Source: Streptomyces sp. NBC_01232 (GTDB taxonomy: Bacteria; Actinomycetota; Actinomycetes; Streptomycetales; Streptomycetaceae). From it: DNA of 64,000 nt. Under the pieces are notes generated by a model, which was not told where the DNA came from, made no database searches, and worked only from the letters and a program-made list of their open reading frames with translations. Of this stretch, positions 9,546 to 18,042 are shown in pieces. Position 1 is the stretch's first letter. Each line of letters begins with the position of its first letter. The stretch is from assembly GCF_035989885.1 (NCBI RefSeq), contig NZ_CP108518.1:6935001-6999000 (forward strand), given 5' to 3'. The translations under genes and the position numbers were made by a program.

Positions 9546-9866
9546 TCAACTCTTCGCCCGCGAGTTCACGCTGCGGGAGGTCCGTTCGGCGCGCAGGAAG
9601 CACGCTGCGGCCGCCACCACGAAACCGAAGCCCAGACCCGTGCAGGCCATGACGACGCCCGAGGGTGCGTCGATCATGCGCGGGACGGCGTTCAGCGGCA
9701 TCACGGCATAGAGGCAGAGGAGGGCCCATGCGTAGGGACGAACGGCCAGCCGCCGCCCCCGGAGCCCGCGCGGCGTCCAGCCGCTGAGCACTGCCAGCGC
9801 CAGGGGGAGCACGAGCAGTGTGCCTACCGCCAGCGCGATGCCGTGGTACAGCGGATTTCCGTTCAT
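9546..9866 (-). CDS. Small hydrophobic membrane protein
   Basis: 106 residues starting at MNGNPLYHG, with AGAGAGG seven bases upstream of the ATG. About four hydrophobic segments are visible (ALAVGTLLVLPLALAVL, YAWALLCLYAVMPL, GVVMACTGLGFGFVVAAAA), and the tail is basic. I do not recognise the family. It precedes the PGPGW protein by 5 bases and probably shares its mRNA. Confidence 0.65.
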   Translation of the reverse strand: MNGNPLYHGIALAVGTLLVLPLALAVLSGWTPRGLRGRRLAVRPYAWALLCLYAVMPLNAVPRMIDAPSGVVMACTGLGFGFVVAAAACFLRAERTSRSVNSRAKS

Positions 9867-10599
9867 GGACACCTCTCTGATGCGTATGCCCACGATAGAC
9901 GGCCGATAAGTGACGCATTCATGCCGGGTTCCGGCAATGTATGGCAGTCCGAACTGCCGTCAGAGCCCCGTCAAGACGACGACGTAAGGGATACGTGAAG
10001 CAGCCGGTGGAGTGCCAGGAAGTCTGGGCGGCGGTCTTGGAACTCACTCACGGCTTGGTGGGCCATGGTCACCGTGCTCATCTGGGGCATCAGCTTGATT
10101 GCCGACCAACTCGCCTCCCTCTCGGCATGTGCGGTCAGCGCCGCTCTGCTGACCGGTCTCGGGGAAAGCGGCGACTGGCTCCGTAGGCGCTGGTCCTCAG
10201 CCAGGTCGGCAAGGGGGCGCCGAGAACCGTGGTGGTCGGGACGAGGTGCCGGGCCAGGGACGTGATCACTGGCCGGCGCACAGGGGGGATCCTGCCGGGC
10301 GCTCCCGCTGCGCACATGTCGCCGGGAAGGGCCCCTGAAGGCCTCGCTGCCGGTCCTTCCCCTGAGCAGGGCTCTGCCGGCCGGCCACCCACGCATGCCC
10401 GCGACCACGCGTGTGATCGCTGATCGCCTGAACGGGCAACGGCCCGCCATGCCGCTACCTGTTGGAGGAGTCACCCGGTGGAGGACACGTCGACGAGGCC
10501 GCCGAGTTGTTCGAGCGGTTGTGTTCGTACATCTCCCGTGCATGAGACCGGAGGCGGCGCATTTCGGGCGGGTCCCGTCGTGATCGACGTGAAGTGGTG
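9867..10599. other. Gene-poor stretch with decayed sequence
   Basis: About 730 bases without a convincing intact gene. It holds the degenerate leader copy at 10006-10033. Near 10470-10545, a plus-strand reading ending in AAELFERLCSYISRA-stop looks like the tail of a lost gene. Codon use elsewhere is not gene-like in any frame. The SPFH gene ends at 10600 from the other direction. Confidence 0.4.
10006..10033 (+). repeat. Degenerate copy of the conserved leader core (copy d)
   Basis: GTGCCAGGAAGTCTGGGCGG at 10012-10031 differs from the core of copies a-c at two positions. The preceding GACGTAAGGGATACGTGAAGC resembles the GGTGTAAGCAACGTGTCAAG context of copy b. No intact gene follows on this strand, so it is probably a relic. 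Confidence 0.45.
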
Positions 10600-11682
10600 T
10601 CAGTTCGGCGGACCGGGCGGCGGTGCTGCCTCGTCGCCGCGTCCACCGGCCTTGCGACGTGTTGCGAGTGCACTGGCGGCTTCGCTGTCGGCCTCTGCGG
10701 CGTCGGCGAGGGCCTCGGCAGCGGCTTCCGCCGCTTTCGCCGCGTCGTTCGCCGCCTGGACGGCGAGATCGTCCGAGGACGCCTCGCGGGTGGCGGTGGA
10801 CTGGGGGAGGACCTCGTTGAAGGCGCGGGTGACGTTCTGGAGGGCGGAGGTGACCTCCCCGGGTATCACCCAGAGCGTGCTGCCCGGTGCCTGCGCGATC
10901 TGGGGGAGCGCCTGGAGGTACTGGTAGGCGAGCAGCTTGGGGTCGGGGTCGTTGCGGTGGACGGCCTGGAACACCTCGTCGATGGCTCGCGACTGCCCCT
11001 CGGCCTTGAGGATCTCGGCGGTCCGGTTGCCTTCGGCGCGTAGGACGGCGGACTGCTTGTCGCCTTCCGCGGTGAGGATCTGGGACTGGCGCTGACCCTC
11101 GGCCCCGAGGATGGCGGCCCGCTTGTCCCGCTCGGCCCGCATCTGCTTCTCCATCGCGTCCTTGATGGACTGCGGCGGGTCGATGGCCTTGATCTCCACC
11201 CGGTTGACCCTCAGCCCCCACTTGCCGGTGGCCTCGTCGAGGACACCGCGGAGCTGGTTGTTGATGGTGTCGCGCGAGGTCAGGGTCTTTTCCAGGTCCA
11301 TGGAGCCGACGACGTTGCGCAGGGTGGTGACGGTCAGCTGTTCCACCGCCTGGAGGAAGTTGTTGATCTCGTAGGCGGCGGCGCGCGGGTCGGTGACCTG
11401 GAAGTAGAGGACGGTGTCGATCTCGACCACCAGGTTGTCTTCGGTGATGACCGGTTGGGGTTTGAAGGAGACGACCTGCTCGCGCAGGTCGATCACCGGG
11501 TAGACGCGGTCGATGTAGGGGATGACGACGTTGAGCCCGGGCTTCAGGGTCCGGTGGTAGCGTCCGAGCCGCTCGACGTTGCGGGCGCGGGCCTGGGGGA
11601 CGATCCGGACCGCCCGCACCACGGTGAAGACCGCGAGGACCGCGACGAGCAGGCCGGCTATGAGGAACGCGGAGATCTCCAT
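10600..11682 (-). CDS. SPFH/band 7 (stomatin-like) membrane-anchored protein
   Basis: 360 residues. One N-terminal membrane helix (FLIAGLLVAVLAVFTVV) is followed by an SPFH domain (VERLGRYHRTLKPGLNVVIPYIDRVY, SFKPQPVITEDN, VDTVLYFQV-like). A charged coiled-coil region with repeated AEG and EGDKQ units (about residues 190-240) comes next, and an Ala-rich tail ends the protein. Stomatin-like proteins oligomerise in membranes and organise microdomains. It lies 3 bases after the NfeD gene, the usual partner arrangement of stomatin operons. An HflK/HflC role is less likely because of the NfeD pairing. Confidence 0.93.
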   Translation of the reverse strand: MEISAFLIAGLLVAVLAVFTVVRAVRIVPQARARNVERLGRYHRTLKPGLNVVIPYIDRVYPVIDLREQVVSFKPQPVITEDNLVVEIDTVLYFQVTDPRAAAYEINNFLQAVEQLTVTTLRNVVGSMDLEKTLTSRDTINNQLRGVLDEATGKWGLRVNRVEIKAIDPPQSIKDAMEKQMRAERDKRAAILGAEGQRQSQILTAEGDKQSAVLRAEGNRTAEILKAEGQSRAIDEVFQAVHRNDPDPKLLAYQYLQALPQIAQAPGSTLWVIPGEVTSALQNVTRAFNEVLPQSTATREASSDDLAVQAANDAAKAAEAAAEALADAAEADSEAASALATRRKAGGRGDEAAPPPGPPN

Positions 11683-11685
11683 GGC

Positions 11686-12117
11686 TCACTCCCGGGGATA
11701 GACGAGCGCGGTGGTGCCCTTGATCTCGATGACATCGACGGTCGTGCCGGGAGGGATCACCAGCGTCTCGTCGTAGGCGCGCGCCGTCCATTCCTCACCG
11801 CCGATACGGACTCTGCCACCCCACTTCGACACCTCTGATGTCACGTAGGCGGCCCCGCCGATCAGGGCGTCCACGCCGAAGCGCCCGTCCGGCGAGGAAG
11901 ACAGGCGGCGAAGCGCGACCGGGCGGACGAAGACCAAGCCGACCGTCGACACGACCGCGAACACCAGAAACTGCCAGGGAAGGGGCAAGCCGGCGGCGGC
12001 GAACACGGCTGTGACCAGCGCTGCACCCCCCAGCAACCCGAGCGCGGCAGTGAGCGTGATGATCTCGACTGCGCCCAAGGCCAGAGCGGCAATCAGCCAG
12101 ATCAGCCAGGAATCCAT
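11686..12117 (-). CDS. NfeD family protein
   Basis: 143 residues with an N-terminal membrane part (LIWLIAALALGAVEIITLTAALGLLGGAALVTAVFAAAG, WQFLVFAVVSTVGLVF) followed by a soluble OB-fold-like domain with GGAAYVTSEV, VRIGGEEWTARA, PPGTTVDVIEIKGTTALV. This is the short NfeD form without a protease domain. It is directly upstream of the SPFH gene, the canonical nfeD-stomatin pair thought to act in membrane quality control. The ATG at 12117 has a weak GGAGG-like site upstream. Confidence 0.9.
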   Translation of the reverse strand: MDSWLIWLIAALALGAVEIITLTAALGLLGGAALVTAVFAAAGLPLPWQFLVFAVVSTVGLVFVRPVALRRLSSSPDGRFGVDALIGGAAYVTSEVSKWGGRVRIGGEEWTARAYDETLVIPPGTTVDVIEIKGTTALVYPRE

Positions 12118-12385
12118 GCCTCACGCCTCCTCGTAAGCGAAGGAGAGCGACCATTGATACCTTTTGTGAGATTTTACCCATGAATTCTGTCGGGAACCGG
12201 CCGCGCAGTCCGCACGATCCTGACCCGCTTCCTGAACCTCGCCCGGGGCTTGGGCGGCGGCCGCTCCGTGACGCCGTAGCTGAGGACTGAAGCCTTGACG
12301 AGGTCCACGCCTTCGAGGAGGGCAGCCTCCTACGCAGGCGTGCGCTTCCGTCGGCCCCGATCGGAAAGGCCGCGATCTCTCATCG

Positions 12386-12910
12386 TCAGCCGCCTGCGGC
12401 ATCCGTGGCCGGATCGTCGGTGAGCGGGAGGGAGGCAGTGATCCGTTTGCCCACGGGTTCGCGGCGGACCTGGAAGGTCCGGGCGGAGGCCATGACGATC
12501 TCGAGGCCGTGCTGTCCCACGCGGGTGGGGTCTGGAGTCAGGATCGTCGGCAGGGCCGGGTTGCTGTCCCAGACGGTCACATCCACGCAGCCGTTCCGGA
12601 CTTGGAGGGTCAGCAGGCTGGGGCCGGGCGCGTATTTGCGGGTGTTGGTGACCAGCTCGCTGACGACCAGCTCCACCAGATCCAGAAAGCGGTCCGAGAC
12701 CCGCAGGCCATGGACTCTCTGCACGTCGGTCAAGAAAGAGCGGGCAAGCAGCCGAGCCCCGGCAATCGGCTCACTGCCCTCGAACGCGGCAGAGAGTGAC
12801 AGAGCGCGGGGGAGCGGCGTGGTGTCCGGTTCGGTCCCCTCTGCCGTCTCGTCCACGTCGGGCCGGTCTACTGCCGGGCGGCCACCTCGCCCGATCCACT
12901 GCCAGGTCAT
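12386..12910 (-). CDS. RsbW-like ATP-binding (HATPase) protein
   Basis: 174 residues with a GHKL ATPase fold: N-box ELVTNTRKYAPG (about residues 88-99), DSNPALP, and G-box RVGQHGLEIVMA. There is no dimerisation/phosphoacceptor domain, as in the many Streptomyces anti-sigma-factor-like kinases. A role in controlling a sigma factor or partner-switching regulator is expected from the family, but no partner anti-anti-sigma gene is seen nearby. The first 35 residues are acidic and poorly conserved-looking. Confidence 0.85.
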   Translation of the reverse strand: MTWQWIGRGGRPAVDRPDVDETAEGTEPDTTPLPRALSLSAAFEGSEPIAGARLLARSFLTDVQRVHGLRVSDRFLDLVELVVSELVTNTRKYAPGPSLLTLQVRNGCVDVTVWDSNPALPTILTPDPTRVGQHGLEIVMASARTFQVRREPVGKRITASLPLTDDPATDAAGG

Positions 12911-12961
12911 GGCTTGCAGGCTCCGGTCGACGGTCGGGTGGGGGAGAGAGCAGTGAAGGTG

Positions 12962-13432
12962 CTATCGGCGGCGGGCTGAGGCGGCCATGGCGAGGCCGGT
13001 GATCAGCAGGGCCAGGCCGATGATGAGAAAGGGGAATCCGGGGCCGGGCAGGATGTGCATCGCCACTCCGGCCAGGGTGAGAGGCGCGCCAACGGCCGCC
13101 AATACCTTTCCGATCTGCCGTTCCGACACGGCATGCTCCTTGCTCCGCGCTGTTGCGGATGTGGGGTCGGGAGCGTCACGGCCGGTGAGGAACGCGGTGA
13201 GTGCCCCGGCGAGAAGCGCCCAGGCGGCGGCCGCCCAGCCGAAGCGCTGACCGCCGATCAAGATGATGGCTGAGGCGACCGTCGCGCCGGCCGTCATGGC
13301 CCGGGCATTGACGGCGAATGCCCACTGCCGCCGGGCACTGCCCGGATCCCGGAGCTCGGTGAGCGCTGTCCGGATGACCAGGGCAGCGATGACGATCACC
13401 GGTGCCAACAGCGAGGTGCCGCCATCGGCCAT
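12962..13432 (-). CDS. PGPGW-containing membrane protein with N-terminal helical domain
   Basis: 156 residues in two parts. The N-terminal part has helices LLAPVIVIAALVIRTALTEL and MTAGATVASAIILIGG. The C-terminal part, starting near VSERQIGKVL, has the PGPGF turn between two helices, as in the 69-residue protein at 9331-9540. An internal GTG with GGAG upstream could allow the C-terminal part to be made alone. The start at 13432 is the first in-frame ATG but has a weak ribosome site. A leader element lies upstream on the same strand (13590-13680). Function unknown. Confidence 0.65.
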   Translation of the reverse strand: MADGGTSLLAPVIVIAALVIRTALTELRDPGSARRQWAFAVNARAMTAGATVASAIILIGGQRFGWAAAAWALLAGALTAFLTGRDAPDPTSATARSKEHAVSERQIGKVLAAVGAPLTLAGVAMHILPGPGFPFLIIGLALLITGLAMAASARRR

Positions 13433-13841
13433 CAGATGTGGTACCCGTCCGCGCCGACTGTCTCGGTCATGGGAGCGGTGCGCCCGGTCCGGGGTGGGAC
13501 ACCGAGGAGTGGCGGTCGGGGGAGGAAGTGTCACGTGGGGCGGTGGGCATCGCGGTTTGCTTTCGGCGTCGGCGAGAAGGGCGCACTGCCCTAGGGACGC
13601 CGACCAGACTTCCCGGCACACCGCGTGCCAGCTCTTGACACGTTGCTTACACCGTATCCACCGGAGGCCGGGTTGTCTGCCCCGCACCCGCCTACGAACG
13701 CTTCGATGTCAGGTCGTGATCACCCCTGGCGGGAGGCACACCACCAAGCGGCGATGGCCGACAGAACGAGTGCGCCGGCGGCGACGATTTCCGGCCGCTC
13801 ACCAGGCGTCGTGTAAAGGGCGGCCCCGGCGATCGTGAGGA
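13433..13841. other. Intergenic region containing leader copy b
   Basis: Apart from the leader element at 13590-13680, I see no gene-like reading frame in these 409 bases. The part from 13690 to 13841 may be decayed sequence beyond the truncated kdpB copy. Confidence 0.4.
13590..13680 (-). ncRNA. Conserved structured leader (copy b)
   Basis: On the minus strand the core (13598-13622) is identical to that of the nhaA leader. It is preceded by GGTGTAAGCAACGTGTCAAG, which parallels GGTGTAAAGAACGCGTCAAT of copy a, and followed by CTAGGGCAGTGCGCCC. It lies about 160 bases upstream of the ATG of the PGPGW gene at 13432. It could be a cis-acting RNA for that gene. Confidence 0.55.
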
Positions 13842-14942
13842 TCACTCCCACAGCGACAAGCGGTGAGACGGGACAACGCAGCGCCCCCGGGGCCCGCTCG
13901 GCGGGTGGTCCACCCCGGGGAGCGGCGCTAAGGAGGCCGCCTCCCGGTTGCCGAGGGTGATGGTGCCGGTCTTGTCGAGCAGCAGGGTGTTGACGTCGCC
14001 GGCGGCCTCGACCGCGCGCCCGCTCATCGCGACGACGTTGCGCTGGACGAGGCGGTCCATGCCGGCGATGCCGATGGTGGTGGGGATCAGGGTGACGAGG
14101 AGGGCCACCAACACGGTGGTGGTCTGAGCGGCGCCCGCGTGTGCGGCCATGGGCTGGAGTCCGAAGACGACCAGGATGAAGACGACGGTGAGCGCCGACA
14201 GCAGGATGTTGAGCGCGATCTCGTTCGGGGTCTTTTGCCGGGTGGCGCCCTCCACGAGGGCGATCATGCGGTCGATGAAGCTGTGCCCGGGGCGCGAGGT
14301 CACCCGTACGACGATCGAGTCGGAGAGCACGGTCGTACCGCCCGTCACGCCTGATCGGTCGCCGCCGGACTCCCGGATCACCGGGGCCGATTCGCCTGTG
14401 ACGGCCGACTCGTCGACCGCTGCGGCGCCGTCGATCACATCGCCGTCGGCGGGGATCAGCTCCCCCGCCTCCACCAGGACCACATCGAGCGGCTGGAGGT
14501 CGGCCGGGGAGACGGCCTCGGTCTCGGCATGCCGGAGGTTCAGGCCGTACGTCCAGTGACGTAGGCGCAGCGCGACGGTGTCTGTGCGCGCCCGGCGCAG
14601 CGACTCGGCCTGGGCCCGGCCGCGCCCTTCGGCGACGGCCTCGGCGAAGTTGCCGAAGATCACCGTCAGCCAGAGCCAGACACTGATCACCCAGGTGAAA
14701 ACGGACGGGTGAACCAGCGCCGAGAGGGTGGTCAGAGCGGACCCCACCGCCACCACGAACAGGACGGGCTTCCTGACGAGTTCACGGGGACGCAGCTTGC
14801 GCAGGGCTTCCTGGAAGGAAGCCGCCTGCTGTACGGAGTCCAGCAGGGGCCGCCTCCCTGGGCGTCTGCGGGGTGGCCGGTTGACGGGGGCCTGCGACGG
14901 GGTCCGGACGGGAGGTACCTGCCGGGTGGCGGCGGGAGGCAT
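13842..14942 (-). pseudogene. Truncated kdpB-like P-type ATPase
   Basis: Readable for 366 residues against 714 for the intact KdpB at 18039. It has [36 protein letters not shown] and the phosphorylation motif [11 protein letters not shown]. It then ends in unrelated residues, so the nucleotide-binding half and the last membrane helices are gone. Compared with the intact copy, seven residues (ALLSAIG) are missing in frame after LIPTTIG, in the region of the fourth membrane helix that lines the ion path. Ion pumping is therefore not expected. It faces away from the intact kdp operon. Probably a relic of a second kdp cluster together with the extra kdpF. Confidence 0.85.
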
Positions 14943-15362
14943 GGAGAGACCTATCGGTGGGATCGGCTGGGCCGGACGAGGGATGCACCGCCGGGACCCG
15001 TCCCATAGGGCCCCTCCGGCTCGTCACGTGACGTGCGGGTCCCCTGGCGGCACAACGGGCAGGAACCTACCGCTCGTTGAGGCCATGCCGAGCATCCGGA
15101 GTCGGCAATTGGCGAGGTCTTGACGGGTGTGCGGTGACTTCCGTCAAGACTCCGTCAGTGACACGTCAACAGGTATGGATCCGCCGGCCTTGCCGGCTCG
15201 CGGAGGTGCCGGTTCCTGCGCGTCACGGGGTGCCGGCGAGTACTGGACGGTTTCCGTATGAAGTCCGACAAGACAGCGTCAGCACGGGCGCGGTCCACCC
15301 GGCGCGGGTGCATCGTCGCATTGCGGGCATCCGCCCCGCCTGGCCGAGAGAACGGATTGCAG
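14943..15362. other. Divergent intergenic region with CCGTCA direct repeats
   Basis: No gene is seen in these 420 bases between the truncated kdpB and the first kdpF. The notable content is the 11-bp-spaced CCGTCA repeat set at 15141-15168. The following 190 bases are GC-rich and unremarkable. Confidence 0.4.
15141..15168 (+). promoter_or_regulatory. Three direct repeats spaced 11 bp, possible KdpE sites
   Basis: CCGTCA at 15141, CCGTCA at 15152 and ACGTCA at 15163 repeat with an exact 11-bp period, the spacing used by OmpR/KdpE-family response regulators. The set lies 195 bases upstream of the first kdpF. An inverted version (TTGACGGG) is at 15119-15126. Assignment to KdpE is inference. Confidence 0.45.
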
Positions 15363-15452
15363 ATGGATCTGGAGAATGTCGTCGGGCTGCTCGTGGCCGT
15401 TTCCCTGCTCGCTTACCTCGTGGCAGCCCTGATCAACCCGGAGAAGTTCTGA
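15363..15452 (+). CDS. kdpF: KdpF small subunit, extra copy
   Basis: 29 residues, a single membrane helix (VVGLLVAVSLLAYLVAALI) ending in NPEKF, the typical KdpF C-terminus. The ATG follows a weak GAGAACGG site. KdpF stabilises the KdpFABC complex. Here the following gene is a sensor remnant rather than kdpA, so this copy seems left over from a duplicated cluster. A second KdpF lies at 16280. Confidence 0.8.
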   Translation: MDLENVVGLLVAVSLLAYLVAALINPEKF

Positions 15453-15493
15453 GTCGACACTCTTCGTGGTCGTCCCGAGACGGATGAGCTGGG

Positions 15494-16039
15494 GTGGAGA
15501 CCGTGCCCCGATACCTTGTGAGTGACCGTGTCGCACTGACGGGAGCTCCTCCTGCCCTTCCTGGTCGCGCGCTCGTGCCCTTCCGCAGCCGCCTGGCGGA
15601 GACGAGCGAAGCACTGATCCGGCTGGTGGCCGCCGCCCTGGTGGTCACCCGTGGCACCCGCCTCGCCGGGGAGCTCGCGGCTGTTTCGCCCAGCGCGCCG
15701 GATCTCCCGAGGCCGTGGTGGACCACGTCCGGGGCGATCTCACTGAGCTGCTGGAGCTGCGGGGATGCCGCTTCGAATACGGGTCCCTGCTCGGCCGCCC
15801 CCCGGCTGGAGCACGACGGCAGTGTGTCGGTCGGCCGCCGCGCCTGGGATCTGGAACGCAACGCCCGGCCCGAGGGCGAGACCGAAGTGCGCGCCAGCGG
15901 CAACGGTCACTACTACGGCCGGTTCATGCTCGCCCCCACGCCGGGTTCGGTGCCTTCGGTCCAGGCGCGCCGGGTGGCTGCGACACTCGCCGACCTGACC
16001 GGCTCCGCCCTCGACACGGCGTTGCCCGGCGAGGGCTGA
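15494..16039 (+). pseudogene. Remnant of a DUF4118/GAF-like sensor protein
   Basis: The sequence reads as one protein only by switching frames. SRLAETSEALIRLVAAALVV is in the first frame, then SPEAVVDHVRGDLTELLELRG and CRFEYGSLLGRPP (about 15690-15800) in a second, then VSVGRRAWDLERN and YGRFMLAPTPGSVP, ending TLADLTGSALDTA in the first again. The pattern resembles the C-terminal part of the small DUF4118 proteins that sit near kdp genes in Streptomyces. Membrane helices are missing. A pair of compensating frameshifts marks it as broken, unless the sequence contains errors. Confidence 0.5.
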
Positions 16040-16061
16040 ACAGGGCTTGCGTATCCGCGCC

Positions 16062-16110
16062 GCGTAAGGATTCCGTCAAAGGCGCCACGTCCGGCGTATG
16101 GGAGCCGTCA
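16062..16110 (+). promoter_or_regulatory. CCGTCA-type repeats upstream of kdpFABC
   Basis: GCGTAA at 16062 and CCGTCA at 16073 are 11 bp apart. A further CCGTCA is at 16105, about three turns on. This resembles the set at 15141 and lies 90-140 bases upstream of the first gene of the operon. A KdpE-binding role is inference. Confidence 0.4.
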
Positions 16111-16199
16111 AGGCCCCTTAACGATGCTTCCGGGATGCGGTTAGCTCTGGATCGGCCAGCTGGCCGATTCCCTACTTCCACTTCCTCCAGGAGCTCACG

Positions 16200-16283
16200 A
16201 TGGCCGATGTGGCCTTCGTCGTCACCACGATCGCGGTTTTCGCGTTGGTGGCTCTCATCGCCAAGGGGGTGACGAAGCTGTGA
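16200..16283 (+). CDS. 27-residue membrane peptide preceding kdpF
   Basis: [20 protein letters not shown] followed by a short basic tail: a single membrane helix. AGGAG lies 7 bases before the ATG. Its TGA overlaps the GTG of kdpF (GTGA), so translation is coupled. Such a tiny ORF in front of kdpF seems common in this genus, but no function is known to me. It may be an accessory peptide of the Kdp complex or only serve to drive kdpF translation. Confidence 0.75.
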   Translation: MADVAFVVTTIAVFALVALIAKGVTKL

Positions 16284-16369
16284 CTGCCGAGAACATCGTC
16301 GGCCTGGTCGTGGCCGTCGCTCTGCTGGGATATCTCGTCCTCGCCCTCGTCAAGCCGGAGAGGTTCTGA
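16280..16369 (+). CDS. kdpF: KdpF small subunit of the K+-transporting ATPase
   Basis: 29 residues with helix [19 protein letters not shown] and the KPERF end typical of KdpF. It starts at a GTG overlapping the stop of the upstream peptide, and kdpA starts 8 bases after its stop. KdpF is a stabilising subunit of the KdpFABC pump. Confidence 0.9.
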   Translation: MTAENIVGLVVAVALLGYLVLALVKPERF

Positions 16370-16377
16370 GTCCCGAT

Positions 16378-18042
16378 ATGAGCCCCGTTCTTGCTGACGT
16401 GCTCCAGGTGGCGGCGCTGATCGCCGCCCTGGCCCTGGTGCACCGCCCCCTGGGCGACTACATGGCCCGCGTCTTCTCCTCCGAGAAGCACCTGCGGGTC
16501 GAGAAGTGGATCTACCGCAGCGTCGGCGCCAATCCGAACGCTGAGATGCGCTGGTCCGCCTACCTGCGCGCGGTCCTCGCCTTCTCCGCCGTGAGCGTGC
16601 TGTTGCTGTATGTGCTCCAGCGCGTACAGCACGTCCTGCCGCTGTCACTCGGCTTCGAGGCGATCACCCCGGACCAGGCGTTCAACACCGCCGCGTCCTT
16701 CGTGTCGAACACGAACTGGCAGTCGTACTCAGGCGAGACGGCCATGAGCCACGTCACCCAGACCGCCGGCCTGGCCGTCCAGAACTTCGTCTCGGCAGCC
16801 GTCGGCATCGCCGTCGCGGTGGCCCTCGTACGCGGCTTCGCCCGCTCCCGCACGGGCGAGCTGGGCAACTTCTGGGCGGACCTGGTGCGCGGCACCGTCC
16901 GCATCCTGATCCCCATCTCGGTGATCGCCGCGATCCTGCTGGTCGCCGCGGGCGCCATCCAGAACTTCGGCGGCATCCACGACCTCACCACGGTGACCGG
17001 GCAGCCCCAGAGCATCTCGCCGGGCGCGGTGGCCTCCCAGGAAGCCATCAAGGACCTGGGCACCAACGGCGGCGGCTACTTCAACGCCAACTCCGCCCAT
17101 CCCTTTGAGAACCCCAACGGCTTCTCGAACCTGCTGACGATCTTCCTGCTCCTGGTGATCCCCTTCTCGCTGCCGCGCACGTTCGGCCGCATGGTCGGCA
17201 ACGTCAAGCAGGGCTACGCGATCGTCGCCGCGATGGGGACGATCTGGTTCGTCGGCGTGGTTCTGGTGACCTGGCTCGAGTACGCGCATCCCGGCACGGC
17301 CTCGCAGCTGGCGGGCGGCGCCATGGAGGGCAAGGAGCAGCGCTTCGGCGAAGGCCCGTCCTCGCTGTTCGCGGTCTCCACCACCATGACCTCCACCGGT
17401 TCGGTGAACTCCTTCCACGACTCCTACGGCGGACTGTCCGGTGGTGTGCTGCTGCTCGGCATGATGCTGGGCGAGATTGCGCCCGGAGGCGTGGGCTCCG
17501 GGCTCTACGGCATGCTGATCATGGCGGTCATCGCGGTCTTCCTGGCCGGTCTGATGGTCGGCCGTACGCCCGAGTACCTGGGCAAGAAGATCGGCACCCG
17601 CGAGATCAAGTTCGCGGCCTGCTACATCCTCATCACCCCCGCGCTGGTGCTCGTAGGCACGGCGGTGGCGATGGCCCTGCCGGACGGCAAGGAGGCCATG
17701 ACCAACGTCGGGGCGCACGGCTTCTCCGAGGTTCTGTACGCCTACACCTCCGCGTCGAACAACAACGGCTCCGCGTTCGCCGGCTTCGGTGCCAACACGC
17801 CGTTCTTCAACACGGCGCTGGGCCTGTGCATGCTGTTGGGCCGGTTCCTGCCCATGGTGTTCGTGCTGGCGCTGGCCGGCTCGCTCGCCGAGCAGGCGCC
17901 CGTCCCGGCCACCGCGGGCACCCTGCGTACGGAGAAGCCGCTGTTCACCGGCCTGCTCGTCGGCGCGATCCTGATCATTACCGGTCTGACGTTCTTCCCG
18001 GCGCTGGCGCTGGGTCCGCTCGCCGAGGGGCTGGGGTCATGA
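16378..18042 (+). CDS. kdpA: K+-transporting ATPase subunit KdpA
   Basis: 554 residues, about ten membrane helices, the K+-selective subunit of the Kdp pump. All four pseudo-symmetric pore segments are visible: [10 protein letters not shown] near residue 110, [14 protein letters not shown] near 227, [12 protein letters not shown] near 338 and [16 protein letters not shown] near 460. The length is normal. kdpB starts inside its last codons (ATGA overlap at 18039), so the two are translationally coupled. It works with KdpB (ATP hydrolysis), KdpC and KdpF in high-affinity K+ uptake under K+ limitation. Confidence 0.97.
   Translation: MSPVLADVLQVAALIAALALVHRPLGDYMARVFSSEKHLRVEKWIYRSVGANPNAEMRWSAYLRAVLAFSAVSVLLLYVLQRVQHVLPLSLGFEAITPDQAFNTAASFVSNTNWQSYSGETAMSHVTQTAGLAVQNFVSAAVGIAVAVALVRGFARSRTGELGNFWADLVRGTVRILIPISVIAAILLVAAGAIQNFGGIHDLTTVTGQPQSISPGAVASQEAIKDLGTNGGGYFNANSAHPFENPNGFSNLLTIFLLLVIPFSLPRTFGRMVGNVKQGYAIVAAMGTIWFVGVVLVTWLEYAHPGTASQLAGGAMEGKEQRFGEGPSSLFAVSTTMTSTGSVNSFHDSYGGLSGGVLLLGMMLGEIAPGGVGSGLYGMLIMAVIAVFLAGLMVGRTPEYLGKKIGTREIKFAACYILITPALVLVGTAVAMALPDGKEAMTNVGAHGFSEVLYAYTSASNNNGSAFAGFGANTPFFNTALGLCMLLGRFLPMVFVLALAGSLAEQAPVPATAGTLRTEKPLFTGLLVGAILIITGLTFFPALALGPLAEGLGS

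Noticed and set aside
10065..10265. Plus-strand frame beginning MVTVLIWGISLIADQLAS as a membrane protein
   Set aside because: Only the first 30 residues are hydrophobic, then it turns into Arg/Trp/Gly low complexity; no ribosome site.
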